The notes under the pieces: model-generated
Seen by the model: only the letters and a program-made list of their open reading frames with translations
Databases searched by the model: none
What the model was told of the DNA's origin: nothing
In this document: piece after piece, positions 6,125 to 8,413 of the stretch
How the letters are laid out: every line of letters begins with the position of its first letter
Numbering within the stretch: the first letter of the stretch is position 1
Translations under genes and position numbers: made by a program
NCBI GenBank assembly: GCA_037140615.1
Contig: JBAXED010000146.1
Coordinates: 1 to 8,413, forward strand
DNA from: CAINVV01 sp037140615
GTDB lineage: Bacteria; Bacteroidota; Bacteroidia; Bacteroidales; Prolixibacteraceae
Direction of reading: 5' to 3'
DNA length: 8,413 nucleotides

Positions 6125-8413
6125 TTAGAAACGCAAGCGATATTGCATCATTGGAAATACGCCAAGCTGATTTACATTCTTTACCTGATTTGTGGATCGA
6201 CTGAACAATTGCATCAGCACATTTTTATGGTTGGTGAAATTTTCTACATAAAAAATCCATTCCTGCGAAATTTTCTTTCCATTTAATCTGTAACCAAGTT
6301 TAATATCAGCCTTCAGGAAAGGATCAAACTGTTTACTGAAAGCCATTGTTTCATCATACTTTGTAACATTGGAAGCTCTTGAAGCAACAAGATCAACCGG
6401 TGTGTACCGTTTTCCTCCTGCATAGGTGACCTTAAAATCCAGATTGATGGCTGAATTATTTTTTAGCGGAATCTCCTTTCCTACGAGAAAATTGAAAACA
6501 TAGTTTCCATTGAAAGCCGTGTTCCGTTCTATTCCATCGCTACCTTTATATTTCGATTCAAACAACGAAAGAGTAGAAAGGTAGTAAACATTTTTACTGA
6601 AAAATCTCTCCATGGTGAGTTCTATTCCATAATTTTTACCTGAACCCTTGTTAACAAGACTATCCTCAGTATTTGGGCCCCAGGTGGCTCCGGTATTCAA
6701 CATACTGAAAGATGAAGGCCGACTTTGAACCGGAACATTGAAAATATCCTGATAATATGCTTCGGCCTTGAACCTGCTGTTTTCTCCCAAAGACCGGTCA
6801 AACGCGAGAACCAGCTGATTGGATTTTGTCAATCCCAGATCTTTGTTGGTTTCTACCATCGAACCATCTCCCTTCCGGGTTCCAATAAAATAGGTGGATA
6901 GAGTCTGGGTACGTGAATGTAGCCCATAGCCAAGACTCAATTTTTGCTTTTCAGAAAGTTGCCAGTTAAAACTCAGCCTGGGTTCAAGGCTCGAGGCCCC
7001 ATTCAGACTGAAATAGCTGTAATGTATTCCCGGAATAATACTCAATTGATTGTTAAAGCGATAGATTGCTTGCGCATAAGGTTGTATCATCGTCATGCCA
7101 TTGCCCAGTCCGCGGCTGTAATCAATCACGGCCCGAAGTCCGTTGGTCTCATGGCTAAAGGTTTTGGTCAGTAGATCAAAACCCATCTGGTCTGCTGCAA
7201 ATCCTGCCCTTACAGAAAACTGGCTACTTCGTTTAGCATTAATGAAACCGCTCACAGAACTCCTGTATTCAGCATAATTGTGGTCAATATTTGGATGAGG
7301 AATCAAATTGACATCCAGGGTATCTATCGTCGTTCCCCCCGCCTGGTAAACGCCAGAAAGGATTAGTTTGGCATAGGTTCGGTCATTCAGGTATCTGGTA
7401 AGCGATATACCCATGGTTCCCATCTTTGAACGGTTCACGAGATCCTGACCTTCGTCCGAATACATATTGTTTTGATTTGCATTTTTACTGTCGAGCATGG
7501 ATATGCTGCTATTGCCAGCGAGTCCGAACACGGTTATTTTTCCCTTTTTCATGGGAAAATTCAGTTTGAAAGAGAAGTCTTTGTATTTAGGTATCCCGGT
7601 TGTACCCAAGTCAATAATACCGCTCATTACCTCAAGTGTAGAGTATCTGAAATTGGCCAAAAACGATGATTTATGATTTTTATTGAAAGGTCCTTCCGTT
7701 CCGGCTTCGAAACCGTTGAATCCGACCTGAAAAAGGTGTTCGTACTTTTGGTTGTTCCCATTGCGCATATTGAGATCGAAAACGCCGCTCAATGCATTGC
7801 CATATTGTGCCGGGAAAGCCCCCGTAAAGAAATCACTGTTCTCCAGGAGGTTATTGTTAAGCATTCCGACCGGTCCGCCGGTGGTTCCTCCCTCTGCAAA
7901 ATGGTTGGGATTGGGGATGTCAACCTCTTCGAGCCGCCACAGCAATCCGCTTGGCGAATTTCCGCGAATGACAATGTCGTTGCGCTGATCGTTGGCGGAA
8001 GAGACACCGGCATAATTCATGGCCATCCTGGCTACATCGCCCCGGCTACCCGCATATTTCTCAGTCTCCTCAACGGTGAAGGAGCGCGCACTCACGGCAG
8101 CCATTCTGTTTCTTGGATCCTCTTTGCGGGCCGATGCTTTGACCACAATCTCCTGTCCGGTGATGACATTCTCCTCCAGATCGGCCTCGATCACGACCTC
8201 CTTAACCGAATTTAAGATGATGCCCTGAACGAATGCAGGACGGTATCCGACAAAACTAATCTGAAGGCTTTGACGGCCGATGGCGACCTTATCCAGCCTG
8301 AAATTGCCATCCTGGTCGGACATGGTACCTTTCTGCGGTTTGGAGCCCACCAGGACAATAGATGCTCCCGGAAGCGGCATCTTGGTCTCTTTGTCGCGAA
8401 CAACTCCGCGAAT
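6125..8413 (-). CDS. TonB-dependent outer-membrane receptor with carboxypeptidase-regulatory-like domain, 5' end missing
   Basis: Energised outer-membrane transporter or receptor. 762 residues are visible; the frame is open through the right edge (the first visible residues are IRGVVRDKETK), so the Met at 8378-8380 is internal and the signal peptide is beyond the window. Visible residues 1 to about 80 form a CarboxypepD_reg-like domain (PLPGASIVLVG, GTMSDQDGNFRL, ISFVGY). About 106-216 is the plug (RGDVARMAMNYAGVSS, DIVIRGNSPSGLLWRLEEVD, FFTGAFPAQYGNALSGVFDL), followed by a beta-barrel of alternating aromatic strands ending in a C-terminal Phe (QYRLRF), as expected for Bam-dependent insertion. 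No SusD-like lipoprotein gene follows; the next genes are a kinase and a regulator. The plug-coding end looks clearly richer in G+C than the barrel-coding end. The substrate cannot be told. Confidence 0.92.
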   Translation of the reverse strand: MRGVVRDKETKMPLPGASIVLVGSKPQKGTMSDQDGNFRLDKVAIGRQSLQISFVGYRPAFVQGIILNSVKEVVIEADLEENVITGQEIVVKASARKEDPRNRMAAVSARSFTVEETEKYAGSRGDVARMAMNYAGVSSANDQRNDIVIRGNSPSGLLWRLEEVDIPNPNHFAEGGTTGGPVGMLNNNLLENSDFFTGAFPAQYGNALSGVFDLNMRNGNNQKYEHLFQVGFNGFEAGTEGPFNKNHKSSFLANFRYSTLEVMSGIIDLGTTGIPKYKDFSFKLNFPMKKGKITVFGLAGNSSISMLDSKNANQNNMYSDEGQDLVNRSKMGTMGISLTRYLNDRTYAKLILSGVYQAGGTTIDTLDVNLIPHPNIDHNYAEYRSSVSGFINAKRSSQFSVRAGFAADQMGFDLLTKTFSHETNGLRAVIDYSRGLGNGMTMIQPYAQAIYRFNNQLSIIPGIHYSYFSLNGASSLEPRLSFNWQLSEKQKLSLGYGLHSRTQTLSTYFIGTRKGDGSMVETNKDLGLTKSNQLVLAFDRSLGENSRFKAEAYYQDIFNVPVQSRPSSFSMLNTGATWGPNTEDSLVNKGSGKNYGIELTMERFFSKNVYYLSTLSLFESKYKGSDGIERNTAFNGNYVFNFLVGKEIPLKNNSAINLDFKVTYAGGKRYTPVDLVASRASNVTKYDETMAFSKQFDPFLKADIKLGYRLNGKKISQEWIFYVENFTNHKNVLMQLFSRSTNQVKNVNQLGVFPMMQYRLRF

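Noticed and set aside
7673..8215. 180-codon plus-strand open frame opposite the TonB receptor
   Set aside because: Fully antisense to the conserved plug region of the receptor, with no family resemblance; its openness follows from the G+C-rich codons on the other strand.
8378..8380. ATG as true start of the TonB receptor
   Set aside because: In-frame codons continue to the window edge and encode IRGVVRDKETK, the conserved first strand of the carboxypeptidase-regulatory-like domain; a signal peptide must lie further upstream.

Overview
The window most likely comes from a member of the Bacteroidota, probably class Bacteroidia. The clues are a carboxypeptidase-regulatory-like TonB-dependent receptor, a LytS-type kinase paired with a LytTR regulator, a CPA2 antiporter with a C-terminal tail of two universal-stress-like domains, A-rich start regions without clear Shine-Dalgarno sequences, and one good match to the Bacteroidota -7 promoter element (TAnnTTTG). 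The species cannot be named from this sequence alone.

Layout, left to right. (1) 1-507, plus strand: the 3' part of an acyl-ACP thioesterase gene, cut by the left edge. (2) 508-753: a gene-free convergent gap with an A/T-flanked palindrome near its middle (candidate two-way terminator) and three copies of the octamer ACACAGAG (two plus-strand, one inverted). (3) 754-2889, minus: a 711-residue CPA2/Kef-type cation:proton antiporter. (4) 2890-3027: a divergent promoter region. (5) 3028-3555, plus: a DUF421/YetF-like membrane protein. It ends in a 4-base tail-to-tail overlap with (6) 3552-4130, minus: a flavodoxin-fold NAD(P)H:quinone reductase related to KefF/KefG/MdaB. (7) 4131-4248: a short gap with a degenerate 9-bp tandem repeat and an AT-rich inverted repeat. 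(8) 4249-8413, minus: an apparent operon read right to left, made of a TonB-dependent outer-membrane receptor (5' end beyond the right edge), a four-helix LytS/YpdA-type histidine kinase, and a LytTR response regulator, with gaps of 17 and 11 bases.

How the genes may work together. The right half looks like a self-contained uptake or sensing unit: an outer-membrane receptor transcribed with its own inner-membrane kinase and DNA-binding regulator. The left-centre genes (Kef-like antiporter, DUF421 protein, Kef-ancillary-like oxidoreductase) could share a theme of cation balance and redox or electrophile stress, but they lie on alternating strands and are not one operon. All coding sequences look intact apart from the two cut by the window edges. 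I see no tRNA, rRNA, CRISPR array, transposase or phage gene. I did not find a clearly new system. The most unusual signals are the short intergenic repeats and the composition of the receptor operon.
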